A stretch of 64,000 bases of DNA from Virgibacillus_O xinjiangensis (GTDB lineage Bacteria; Bacillota; Bacilli; Bacillales; Amphibacillaceae), in NCBI RefSeq assembly GCF_042643145.1, contig NZ_JBHRSA010000046.1:62001-126000 (forward strand), written 5' to 3'. The notes beneath the pieces were generated by a model that was given only the letters and a program-made list of their open reading frames with translations, ran no database searches and was not told the DNA's origin. This document shows, piece by piece, positions 7,587 through 15,851 of this stretch (within the stretch, counting starts at the first letter, position 1; the number at the start of each line of letters is the position of its first letter). Made by a program: the position numbers and the translations under genes.

Positions 7587-8921
7587 CTAGAACAGCCCCT
7601 TGATCCAATCAACTGCTGAACCGAATAGGCTGCTGAAGAAGTCGCCGACAGCTCCCAGTGTCAGCATGAACCAGTTATCCTTTTCGACTGCTGATTCAGT
7701 TACTAAATCCACAGATCCAGTACCATCCGAAAAAATATATCCATAATCATTTTCTCCTTGGTAGACTACTTCTGCCTTCCCAATGACTTCTCCCTCTCCA
7801 ATCGGAGCAGTCAATTCACCATCTTCATTCAGTTTTTTTTCGTCCAACTGATACGTGATCTGATAAAGGTCTTCTTCCCCCTCTTTAATAGGGAGGTTGA
7901 TCGCTTCGGCGGTAGAGATATTTACTTCATTCTCTTTCCCTTTATCAACTGGTAGGGTTGGTTGGTCTTCCTTCTGATAGCCTGCAGGAGCCAACTCATG
8001 GTGCTGGAAATTTTCAAAACCGTAGTCAAGCAGTACCTCTGTTTCTTCAAATCTCTCTTCTCTGCTGTCCGTCTTCATAACAACGGATATAAGACGTCTG
8101 CCGTTTCTTTCAGCTGTACCTGTAAACGTGTAGCCGGCAAGCTCTGTATTTCCCGTTTTAAGCCCGTCGACACCTTCATAATAGAATTGCTGAAGAGAAA
8201 TGCCCTCATGTTCAAGCATCCAATTCCAATTATCGATCGTATAACCTTCAAACTCTATCTGTGGCATGCTGGAAAATTCCAACGCCTGTGGGTAATCATT
8301 GATCAGGTGATATGCCAAATAGGCTGAAGAGCGTGCGGAAAGGAGGTTTGTCGCATTTGGTTCGGTCCCCTCTGGACGGTTTTCACCTAGCGATTCATTA
8401 TCCAAACCGGTAGAGTTGACGAACTTATATTCCGATAGTCCCATCTCTTCTGCTTTGGCATTCATCATTTCAACAAATTCCGTTTCAGAACCGGCAATAA
8501 GCTCGGCCAGTGCAATGGTTGTGGCATTATCCGAATTAACAGCCATTGCTTCATACAACTTTCGAACCGTGTAGTCTTTTCCTTGAGTAAGTCCGACACC
8601 GGAAAATAAGGTGTTTGCAGAAATACTGTAAGGGTAATCACTTATTTGTGTCGTAGTATCCCAACTGATATGCCCCTCATCAATCGCTTCCAACACCAAA
8701 TATTCTGTCATCATTTTGGTCATGCTGGCAGGCGGGAGGGCCTGATCAGGCGATTTAGCATATAATATTTTTCCTGTTTCAGCATCTACCAGTATTGCCG
8801 ATTCCGCATCAAGATCAAGCTCAACCTGTGCATGAGCTGTGAGCGGCTGACCAACAGCTGTAAAAACCATAACTATAATGGCCAGTAAAAACGTAAGACT
8901 TTTTATACTTTTATACCTCAA
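7587..8921 (-). CDS. dacA: D-alanyl-D-alanine carboxypeptidase (PBP5-type)
   Basis: A 444-residue low-molecular-weight penicillin-binding protein that trims the terminal D-Ala of peptidoglycan pentapeptides. It has a signal peptide (FLLAIIVMVFTAV...AHA), catalytic SMTK at about residues 66-69, an SDN motif (VNSDNATT) and KTG (GLKTGNTELAG). The last stretch (FFSSLFGSAVDWIKGLF) is the amphipathic C-terminal anchor. The start is a TTG at 8921, 8 nt after GGAGG; a GTG 15 nt upstream overlaps the ribosome site and is unlikely to be used. Confidence 0.93.
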   Translation of the reverse strand: MRYKSIKSLTFLLAIIVMVFTAVGQPLTAHAQVELDLDAESAILVDAETGKILYAKSPDQALPPASMTKMMTEYLVLEAIDEGHISWDTTTQISDYPYSISANTLFSGVGLTQGKDYTVRKLYEAMAVNSDNATTIALAELIAGSETEFVEMMNAKAEEMGLSEYKFVNSTGLDNESLGENRPEGTEPNATNLLSARSSAYLAYHLINDYPQALEFSSMPQIEFEGYTIDNWNWMLEHEGISLQQFYYEGVDGLKTGNTELAGYTFTGTAERNGRRLISVVMKTDSREERFEETEVLLDYGFENFQHHELAPAGYQKEDQPTLPVDKGKENEVNISTAEAINLPIKEGEEDLYQITYQLDEKKLNEDGELTAPIGEGEVIGKAEVVYQGENDYGYIFSDGTGSVDLVTESAVEKDNWFMLTLGAVGDFFSSLFGSAVDWIKGLF

Positions 8922-9027
8922 CTTCTGTACCTCCACTGTAGTTTAAAGCATCTCTATGCCTTTCCTTATTCTATCATAGAAAAAAAGATTAGGAAATGTG
9001 GTTGACAGCAGAATGACGGGGATTGAT

Positions 9028-9060
9028 AGAAAGGGGGAGCTGGCAGTACCGCCCCCCTAT
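9028..9060 (-). terminator. Probable terminator of guaB
   Basis: Minus-strand GGGGG ... CCCCC stem enclosing an inner GGTACTGCC hairpin, followed by TTTCTAT. The T tail is short. Confidence 0.5.
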
Positions 9061-9071
9061 TACAGATGATA

Positions 9072-10544
9072 CTAGTTCAAAGAATAATTGGGTGCTTCTT
9101 TGGTTATCTGTACATCATGCGGGTGGCTCTCCCTCAGACCGGCATTAGTGATGCGGATGAATCTCGCATCCCTTCGCAAGTCAGTGATTGTCGATGTCCC
9201 GCAATATCCCATGCCAGAACGCAAGCCTCCAATAAGTTGATGCACCGTATCAGCAAGAGGGCCTTTATAAGCTACTCTACCTTCAATGCCCTCAGGCACT
9301 AGTTTCTTATTATCGGATTCCTCTTGGAAATAACGGTCTTTAGACCCCGATTTCATTGCTCCTACAGATCCCATGCCTCGATAGACTTTAAACTGGCGCC
9401 CTTGATAGATTTCTGTTTCACCAGGACTTTCAGCTACCCCAGCAAACATGCTCCCGAGCATCACAGCATGTGCACCGGCTGCCAATGCTTTGACAATATC
9501 TCCGGAATATTTGATGCCGCCATCAGCTATCACAGGGACATCGAATTTAGATGCCTCTGAAGCACAATCATAAACTGCCGTAATTTGTGGAACGCCCACA
9601 CCGGCTACTACGCGAGTGGTACAAATCGATCCAGGTCCAATACCGACTTTGACAATGGATGCTCCTGCTTCAATCAATGCCCTAGTTCCTTCTGCCGTAG
9701 CCACGTTACCCGCAATGATGTCCAAGTCGGGATATGCTTCTCGCACGTTCCTTACTTGTTCAATGACGCCCTTTGAATGCCCATGTGCTGTATCAATGAC
9801 AACGACATCCACACCGGCTTCCACCAACTTATCAATTCTCTTCATTGCGTCACCTGTCACTCCTACAGCTGCGCCGGCTACCAATCTTCCTTTGGAATCC
9901 TTTGCTGCATTTGGAAACTCAATGACCTTTTCAATGTCCTTAATGGTAATCAATCCCTTAAGAATACCACTTTCATCTGTCAACGGAAGCTTTTCAATCT
10001 TATGTTGATGCAACAGTTTCTCCGCTTCTTCCAGTGTAGTCCCTACCGGAGCGGTGACGAGGTTTGTACTTGTCATTACCTCAGAGATTCGGATAGAATA
10101 ATCCTGGATAAAACGAAGGTCGCGGTTGGTCAAAATACCAACAAGCTGCTGTTCCTCAATGGAGTTGACAATTGGGACACCGGAAATACGAAATTTCCCC
10201 ATGAGATGTTCAGCATCGTATACTTGATGTTCCGGTGTGAGGAAAAATGGATCCGTAATGACCCCACTCTCTGAGCGTTTCACCTTGTCTACCTGATCCG
10301 CTTGCTCTTCGATGGACATGTTCTTATGGATGATCCCTAAACCGCCTTGGCGTGCCATAGCTATTGCAAGCTCTGCCTCTGTGACCGTGTCCATCCCTGC
10401 ACTGATGAATGGAGCCTTAAGCTTCAAATTCTCCGACAAGTCTGTACCTAACTGTACATCTTTCGGCAGTATCTCCGACTCTGCCGGCATTAGTAATACA
10501 TCGTCGAATGTCAATCCTTCTTTTGCAAATTTATCCTCCCGCAT
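9072..10544 (-). CDS. guaB: IMP dehydrogenase
   Basis: A 490-residue enzyme oxidising IMP to XMP with NAD, the committed step to guanine nucleotides. The (beta/alpha)8 barrel is interrupted by two CBS domains (about residues 95-205). The catalytic Cys lies in GPGSICTTRVVAGVG near residue 305, and the mobile flap YRGMGSVGAM is present. The start is the second of two close ATGs: AAGGAGG touches the first ATG and is 6 nt from the second. It is transcribed away from yaaC, from a divergent intergenic region. Confidence 0.96.
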   Translation of the reverse strand: MREDKFAKEGLTFDDVLLMPAESEILPKDVQLGTDLSENLKLKAPFISAGMDTVTEAELAIAMARQGGLGIIHKNMSIEEQADQVDKVKRSESGVITDPFFLTPEHQVYDAEHLMGKFRISGVPIVNSIEEQQLVGILTNRDLRFIQDYSIRISEVMTSTNLVTAPVGTTLEEAEKLLHQHKIEKLPLTDESGILKGLITIKDIEKVIEFPNAAKDSKGRLVAGAAVGVTGDAMKRIDKLVEAGVDVVVIDTAHGHSKGVIEQVRNVREAYPDLDIIAGNVATAEGTRALIEAGASIVKVGIGPGSICTTRVVAGVGVPQITAVYDCASEASKFDVPVIADGGIKYSGDIVKALAAGAHAVMLGSMFAGVAESPGETEIYQGRQFKVYRGMGSVGAMKSGSKDRYFQEESDNKKLVPEGIEGRVAYKGPLADTVHQLIGGLRSGMGYCGTSTITDLRRDARFIRITNAGLRESHPHDVQITKEAPNYSLN

Positions 10545-10616
10545 GTTCATCCTCCTTATTATGTATGGTTTTCATCCACAATGGAAATGCTACGTGAATA
10601 CTACTTATTTTTATAT

Positions 10617-10645
10617 ACTTTACGTTATCGACTTTTCATTTTCAA
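10617..10645 (-). promoter_or_regulatory. Promoter of guaB
   Basis: TTGAAA (10645-10640), 17-nt spacer, TAAAGT (10622-10617) on the minus strand, about 70 nt before the start codon. Confidence 0.6.
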
Positions 10646-10703
10646 CCACATGGCAAAAATAAATAGATTCAAAATTTTACAACGTCTCAGCGGGGGGACC
10701 TTC

Positions 10704-11660
10704 ATGGACAACGGATACATAGAAACCTATTTAACCCACCTGAAAAACCTCCAGACAAGCCAAGTGTATTTAAGGGATTGCTATAGCAAGATGCCGGATG
10801 TTAAGGGGGAGGGGAAGAGTTTCGAGAACAGCGCGGGATTTTTGTATTATCTTGATCAAGGCCAGCTTTTTCTGGAGGAATCGAAGAGGGTGGATGCCCG
10901 GCTTAAGCCGCTACTGTGTTTCTATGGACTGACACATCTTTTAAAAGCCTGCCTTCTGACCATTCGTCCCGAATATCCTGAATCAACATCTATTCTTGCA
11001 CATGGAGTTACTTCCAGAAAGAGGAAGAAGAAACAGTATACCTTTTATGAAGATGAAGTGAAGATACAGCAGAATGGCCTATTTCGATATGCGCTTGAAC
11101 ATTTATTCCCTTTACAGAGACAGCCTTTAGACAGGATAAAGATGAAAACCCTGTTTGGACTCGTGCCGGAGATGAATGATTTTCTGCAGTGGAACTCTGC
11201 TGATAAATGTATTGAGGTTGCAGATCTTCATTCAACATCCTTGCAGTTCCCTCATGAATTGCTCGATAGCTATCATTTGACGGAGAAATCCTTTCTCCAT
11301 CGACTGAAAACGAACGGATTGCCTATCCGTACGACCGGGAAGACAAAGAAACACATGGTAATAAAATTGGAAGAGCCCATACGGCACTCCGTCGGACCCT
11401 TTTATTTCCACTTGGGACATGAAAAAATATACTTTCCATGTAACAGAGAGGATTATATTCCATTGCCGGAAATACTCATCCACTACTTGCTATTGTATAA
11501 CCTCAGTATGATCAGCCGGTATGAAACAGAATATTGGGGAGAACTGTTTTCCACGAAATATGGCGAGGACTACTCCATCATCAGGCATTATCTGTCCTTT
11601 GCTTCAGAAAAAGTACTGTACCTTTGTGGCACTTATTTGATGCTTAAGCCTGAACAGTAA
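10704..11660 (+). CDS. yaaC: YaaC-like protein of unknown function
   Basis: A 318-residue cytosolic protein divergent from guaB, in the position and orientation of B. subtilis yaaC. It has no membrane segment and no catalytic motif I can recognise. The first half contains conserved-looking FYGLTHLLKACLLT and HGVTSRKRKKK stretches. The second half is rich in Tyr, His and Leu, with a segment reading YFPCNREDYIPLPEILIHYL. The start at 10704 is chosen for the GGGGGGA ribosome site 5-6 nt upstream; an earlier in-frame ATG at 10581 lacks one. Function unknown. Confidence 0.8.
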   Translation: MDNGYIETYLTHLKNLQTSQVYLRDCYSKMPDVKGEGKSFENSAGFLYYLDQGQLFLEESKRVDARLKPLLCFYGLTHLLKACLLTIRPEYPESTSILAHGVTSRKRKKKQYTFYEDEVKIQQNGLFRYALEHLFPLQRQPLDRIKMKTLFGLVPEMNDFLQWNSADKCIEVADLHSTSLQFPHELLDSYHLTEKSFLHRLKTNGLPIRTTGKTKKHMVIKLEEPIRHSVGPFYFHLGHEKIYFPCNREDYIPLPEILIHYLLLYNLSMISRYETEYWGELFSTKYGEDYSIIRHYLSFASEKVLYLCGTYLMLKPEQ

Positions 11661-11695
11661 AAAGCTGCATCCCTGTGCAAGGAATGCAGCTTTTT
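11659..11695. terminator. Bidirectional terminator between yaaC and the ATP-grasp gene
   Basis: Near-perfect hairpin AAAAAGCTGCAT/ATGCAGCTTTTT with T runs on both strands, between two convergent genes. Confidence 0.88.
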
Positions 11696-11697
11696 GA

Positions 11698-12912
11698 TCA
11701 CCACTTATTATTCTTGTATTTCCGGTAATAATTTACCTGCCGAATCAATAAATACAGTTTTCGCTTAAAGTTCTTATCTTTCTTATAAAACAGGGGGTTC
11801 ACCCATTTTCCTTGCTTCAACAGGCGTTTGATATCTTTCTTGACCTCCTGATTGGCAACAAACTTCCTCAATACCGCTCTGGGCACGACTGTAAACAGTA
11901 CTTCTTTATTCAGGAAAGTCAGTGGCTTAGCCTTATCATGGATGACATCATCGGCAATATACTCCGCCATATTATGGCCAAGAGCATTCACATAATAACT
12001 AGACCTTCCTTGGCGGATGTTCACTTCAAACACCTTGAATTTTCCGTCCCGTTCGTCATATTTCATATCAAAGTTTGCAAACCCTACGTATCCGACCTCT
12101 TCCAGGAAAGTGCGCAATTTTTCCATCATATCCTTGTTATAGCGGGAAATGACAGCAGTATAATTCCCGATCGCTGTAGGAGTGTGTTCTTGTAGGACTA
12201 CCTGACCGAAGGAAACCAATTGCGTTTCTCCCCTGGAATTCAAATATACCACGGAATCCCACATGAATGTATCATCCCCAGGTATATAATCCTGTATAAT
12301 CAATTCCTCCCGGTAGCCACTTCTCTTGATTTTATCGATAACCTGCTGGACTTCTTCCCGGCTGTCTACCCGGTATACTTTCTTTTGCCCTTCAAAACTG
12401 TGATTGTAGTATTCAATTCCATTACTAGGTTTGATAATGACCGGGTACATCATCTCTTTATCGAACTGCCCATCTGCAGCACAGTCGTAGAAATGGGTGG
12501 TAGGTGTATCAATTCCATGCTGATCGCACAGTTTATAGAAATTTGATTTGTTCTGCAGCTGGTCCAACAACTGTTCAGATATGTAGCTGAATTCGTAGTT
12601 GCCCTCTAGTTCTTGCCTGTTTTCGATGATCAGACGGACATAGACATCATTGGTGCCAACCAACAAGAGCCTTTGCCCTTCTTTTTTCAATTTACTTGCC
12701 AGCTTATTAAGGATATCAGCGAATCTTCCCTCCTGGGCCAAATCAGGATGGATTTCAATTCTGTCCATAATGGAACTGAGATTGGTGAAAGCCATTTGCT
12801 GTCTGCCCACAAGAATCGGTTTAATGCCGTATTTCTCATGGAAAGAAACAGCCATATTATATGCATTTATATCTGTTCCTACAATTACTGGTACAAAGGG
12901 TGAATTCTTCAT
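11698..12912 (-). CDS. ATP-grasp carboxylate-amine ligase resembling D-aspartate ligase (Aslfm)
   Basis: A 404-residue ATP-grasp enzyme. The N-terminal part (FVPVIVGTDINAYNMAVSFH) looks like the preATP-grasp domain of Enterococcus faecium Aslfm, which adds D-aspartate to the position-3 diamino acid of peptidoglycan precursors. The ATP-grasp core is clear: IIKPSNG (ATP lysine, about residue 155), IIQDYIPGDD, GFANFDMKYD, and VFEVNIRQGRSSYY with the metal-binding Glu/Asn. A basic C-terminal tail follows (KKDKNFKRK). The ATG at 12912 follows AGGAGG by 5 nt. It is a single-gene unit. The family resemblance is from memory; the true amino acid substrate and whether it acts on cell wall are inference. 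Confidence 0.72.
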   Translation of the reverse strand: MKNSPFVPVIVGTDINAYNMAVSFHEKYGIKPILVGRQQMAFTNLSSIMDRIEIHPDLAQEGRFADILNKLASKLKKEGQRLLLVGTNDVYVRLIIENRQELEGNYEFSYISEQLLDQLQNKSNFYKLCDQHGIDTPTTHFYDCAADGQFDKEMMYPVIIKPSNGIEYYNHSFEGQKKVYRVDSREEVQQVIDKIKRSGYREELIIQDYIPGDDTFMWDSVVYLNSRGETQLVSFGQVVLQEHTPTAIGNYTAVISRYNKDMMEKLRTFLEEVGYVGFANFDMKYDERDGKFKVFEVNIRQGRSSYYVNALGHNMAEYIADDVIHDKAKPLTFLNKEVLFTVVPRAVLRKFVANQEVKKDIKRLLKQGKWVNPLFYKKDKNFKRKLYLLIRQVNYYRKYKNNKW

Positions 12913-13210
12913 CTGGTCCTCCTGTAATGCTTGTAAAAATGAGTATACTATACTTACTATATCATTTATGGGGTTGTAACCGGAAGCAGGAAGTGAATGG
13001 AGCATTAGGAGTAAACGGACACTGTCTCAACACCTGCTTCAAAATAGGGACCATTCATGTTTGCCTATTCCTATTTCATCGAGGAAGGGCTAATTGTCCT
13101 TCCTACTCTCTTTTTTGGGCTGGAGAAAGGATTGCATGGTCCATGTATATATTTGCTGCCTATCCCGTTAGTCCTTCAGTTGTCTTCCAATAGTTTCATC
13201 GAGATGACGT
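12913..13210. other. Intergenic region with no gene recognised
   Basis: About 300 bases between the ATP-grasp gene and gyrA, where B. subtilis carries an rRNA operon. I see no rRNA, tRNA or credible ORF. There is one short hairpin near 13079-13101 (AGGAAGG/CCTTCCT) followed by a T-rich run on the plus strand. The promoter of the ATP-grasp gene must lie at the left end, but no convincing hexamer pair stands out. Confidence 0.5.
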
Positions 13211-13246
13211 TAAAAAGGACAGCCCCATAAAAGGAACTGACCTTTG
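13211..13246 (-). terminator. Terminator of gyrB-gyrA
   Basis: Minus-strand arms AAAGG.CAGTTCC/GGGGCTG.CCTTT (with G-U pairs) followed by T5, 7 nt after the gyrA stop. Confidence 0.7.
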
Positions 13247-13252
13247 ATATTA

Positions 13253-15760
13253 TCACTCTTCGTCTGTTGATGTGCTTTCTGTATCTTCTTCTGTGTGCTC
13301 TGCAGCCTCTTCTATTTTTTCCTCTTCTTCTTCATTGCCTATTCTCGCAACGGTTGCTACTTCTTCTTCTTCTTCCAGGCGTATTAGCCTGACTCCCATT
13401 GTGTTTCTTCCTGTCCGAGAGATATCGGCAACAGGAATGCGAATCAATACACCTGCTACGGTGATAAGCATCAAATCCTCATTACCGGAAACAGCTTTTA
13501 CCGCAGCGACATCACCCGTTTTATCGGCGAGTTTACAAGTGAAGATTCCTTTTCCACCCCGGTTGGTCCGGCGGTATTCTACTTCAGGTGTCTGCTTCCC
13601 AAACCCTTTGCTTGTCACATGCAGGATGTTCGAATCTTTCTCCAATATTTCCATAGATACGACTTCATCGTTTTCTCTGAGGGAGATTCCTTTTACACCT
13701 GCAGCTGTTCGGCCCATTGTACGGATTTGTGTTTCTTCAAAGCGGATGAGGTATCCGTGCTTGGTAGCAAGCATCATATCCTTACTGCCATCCGTCAATC
13801 TTACAGAAATAAGTTCATCTTCATCCCGAAGGCTTACAGCAATCAAACCGCCTTTTCGGATATTGGCAAATCTTGCGAGGGAGGTACGTTTGGAAATCCC
13901 ATGTCGGGTAGTGAAGAATAAGTATTTATCCTCCGCATATTCGCTGACAGAGATGACAGCATTTACCCATTCGCCTTTTTCCACCTGCAGAAGGTTTATG
14001 ATCGGTATGCCTTTCGCGGTACGGCTGAATTCAGGTACCTCATAACCTTTTGTCTTATACACTTTCCCCTTGTTCGTAAAGAAGAGCAGGGTATCATGGG
14101 TTGAAGTGGACACCAGATGCTCCACAAAATCGTCTTCATTGGTTCCCATTCCCTGAATCCCTCTTCCGCCACGTTTCTGGGTGCGATAAGTGGAAGCGGG
14201 AAGGCGTTTGATATACCCCTGATGTGTAAGGGTGATCACAACGTTTTCCTCTGGAATTAGATCTTCATCCTCAAGGAACCCAGCTCCCCCTGCAACGATT
14301 TCAGTACGGCGATCATCATTGAATCGCTCTTTTATATCTAAAAGCTCTTTCCGAATGATTTCGAGGACTTTTTCTTCATCCGCCAAAATGGCTTTCAATT
14401 CAGCAATCAGTTTCTGAAGTTCCGCATATTCATCCTCAATTTTTTCTCTTTCCAGTCCTGTCAGACGCTGCAAACGCATGTCCAGAATGGCCTGGGCTTG
14501 TTTTTCCGACAGCTCAAACCTTTCAATCAGTCCCTCTCTGGCGATATCAGTAGTTTTGGAATTACGGATAAGAGAGATTACTTCATCCAAATGGTCCAAA
14601 GCGACACGCAGTCCTTCAAGGATGTGTGCTCTTGCCTCTGCTTTGCGCAGTTCAAATGCAGTACGTCGCTTAATGATGACCTTCTGATGTTCCAGGTAAT
14701 ACACCAGGCACTGTTTAATATTCAACACCTTAGGCTGGCCATCAACTAAAGAAAGCATATTTATGCCGAACGTTGTCTGAAGGGCAGTATGCTTGTAAAG
14801 GTTGTTCAATACTACGTTGGCATTGGCGTCTTTACGAACTTCTATTACCACACGCATACCATTACGGTCGGACTCGTCCCGCAGGTCCGTTATTCCTTCA
14901 ATCCTTTTTTCCCGGACATGCTCCGCAATCTTTTCTACGAGTCTTGCCTTGTTGACCTGATAAGGCAATTCCGTGACCAGAATTTTTTCCTTTCCATTCG
15001 GCTGTTCTTCAATTTCTACCTTGGCCCTAAGGGTAATAGATCCCTTTCCAGTTTCATAAGCCTTACGGATACCGCTCCTGCCCAGTATTTGGCCGGCGGT
15101 TGGGAAGTCTGGCCCCGGCAGGTGATCTTCCATCAATTCATTGATAGTGATGTCCGGGTCCTTACTGACAGCCAGTACGGCATCAATTGTTTCCCCCAGA
15201 TTATGTGGAGGTATATTCGTAGCCATCCCGACAGCTATTCCAGCAGCACCATTGACTAGCAGATTGGGGAATCTTGCCGGAAGAACTACCGGCTCTCGTT
15301 CGGTTCCATCATAGTTTTCCTGGTAGTCAATCGTATCTTTGTTGATATCCCGCATAAGTTCCATGGAAATCTTGGACATTCTGGCTTCGGTATACCGCAT
15401 GGCCGCTGCGGAATCCCCATCGACAGAACCGAAGTTTCCATGGCCATCCACAAGCATGTTCCGATAGCTGAAATCCTGCGCCATCCGTACCATGGTTTCG
15501 TATACAGCGGAATCCCCGTGCGGGTGGTATTTACCAATAACTTCCCCCACAATACGAGCCGATTTCTTATGTGCCTTATCTGAATGCATACCGAGATCGT
15601 TCATTGCATAGAGGATTCGGCGGTGTACAGGCTTCATGCCATCGCGTACATCGGGAAGCGCACGAGCGACAATAACACTCATCGCATAGTCAAGGAAGGA
15701 GGTGCGCATCTCCTTGCTGATATTTATTTCTTGAACGTTCGAACGTTGTTCCTCTGACAT
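13253..15760 (-). CDS. gyrA: DNA gyrase subunit A
   Basis: An 835-residue breakage-reunion subunit of gyrase, forming the A2B2 enzyme with GyrB. The catalytic Tyr is residue 123 (in AMRYTEARMS). The quinolone-determining region reads HPHGDSAVYETM with Ser84 and Glu88, the susceptible wild-type pattern. The C-terminal beta-pinwheel holds the GyrA box (QKRGGRGIQGM), and the protein ends in a long acidic tail. The ATG at 15760 follows ATAGGAGG by 7 nt; an upstream GTG includes the ribosome site and is rejected. It lies 91 nt downstream of gyrB. Confidence 0.97.
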   Translation of the reverse strand: MSEEQRSNVQEINISKEMRTSFLDYAMSVIVARALPDVRDGMKPVHRRILYAMNDLGMHSDKAHKKSARIVGEVIGKYHPHGDSAVYETMVRMAQDFSYRNMLVDGHGNFGSVDGDSAAAMRYTEARMSKISMELMRDINKDTIDYQENYDGTEREPVVLPARFPNLLVNGAAGIAVGMATNIPPHNLGETIDAVLAVSKDPDITINELMEDHLPGPDFPTAGQILGRSGIRKAYETGKGSITLRAKVEIEEQPNGKEKILVTELPYQVNKARLVEKIAEHVREKRIEGITDLRDESDRNGMRVVIEVRKDANANVVLNNLYKHTALQTTFGINMLSLVDGQPKVLNIKQCLVYYLEHQKVIIKRRTAFELRKAEARAHILEGLRVALDHLDEVISLIRNSKTTDIAREGLIERFELSEKQAQAILDMRLQRLTGLEREKIEDEYAELQKLIAELKAILADEEKVLEIIRKELLDIKERFNDDRRTEIVAGGAGFLEDEDLIPEENVVITLTHQGYIKRLPASTYRTQKRGGRGIQGMGTNEDDFVEHLVSTSTHDTLLFFTNKGKVYKTKGYEVPEFSRTAKGIPIINLLQVEKGEWVNAVISVSEYAEDKYLFFTTRHGISKRTSLARFANIRKGGLIAVSLRDEDELISVRLTDGSKDMMLATKHGYLIRFEETQIRTMGRTAAGVKGISLRENDEVVSMEILEKDSNILHVTSKGFGKQTPEVEYRRTNRGGKGIFTCKLADKTGDVAAVKAVSGNEDLMLITVAGVLIRIPVADISRTGRNTMGVRLIRLEEEEEVATVARIGNEEEEEKIEEAAEHTEEDTESTSTDEE

Positions 15761-15851
15761 TTGATTACCTCCTATCACTATTTTTCAATAGTGATCTCTT
15801 CCTGAATTACAATCTATTTGAAACAGCTGTTATGACTGTTCATTAACCGGT

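Noticed and set aside
12861..13193. 110-codon open frame on the plus strand between the ATP-grasp gene and gyrA
   Set aside because: It overlaps the ATP-grasp start, has no ribosome site and an improbable composition; it is chance.
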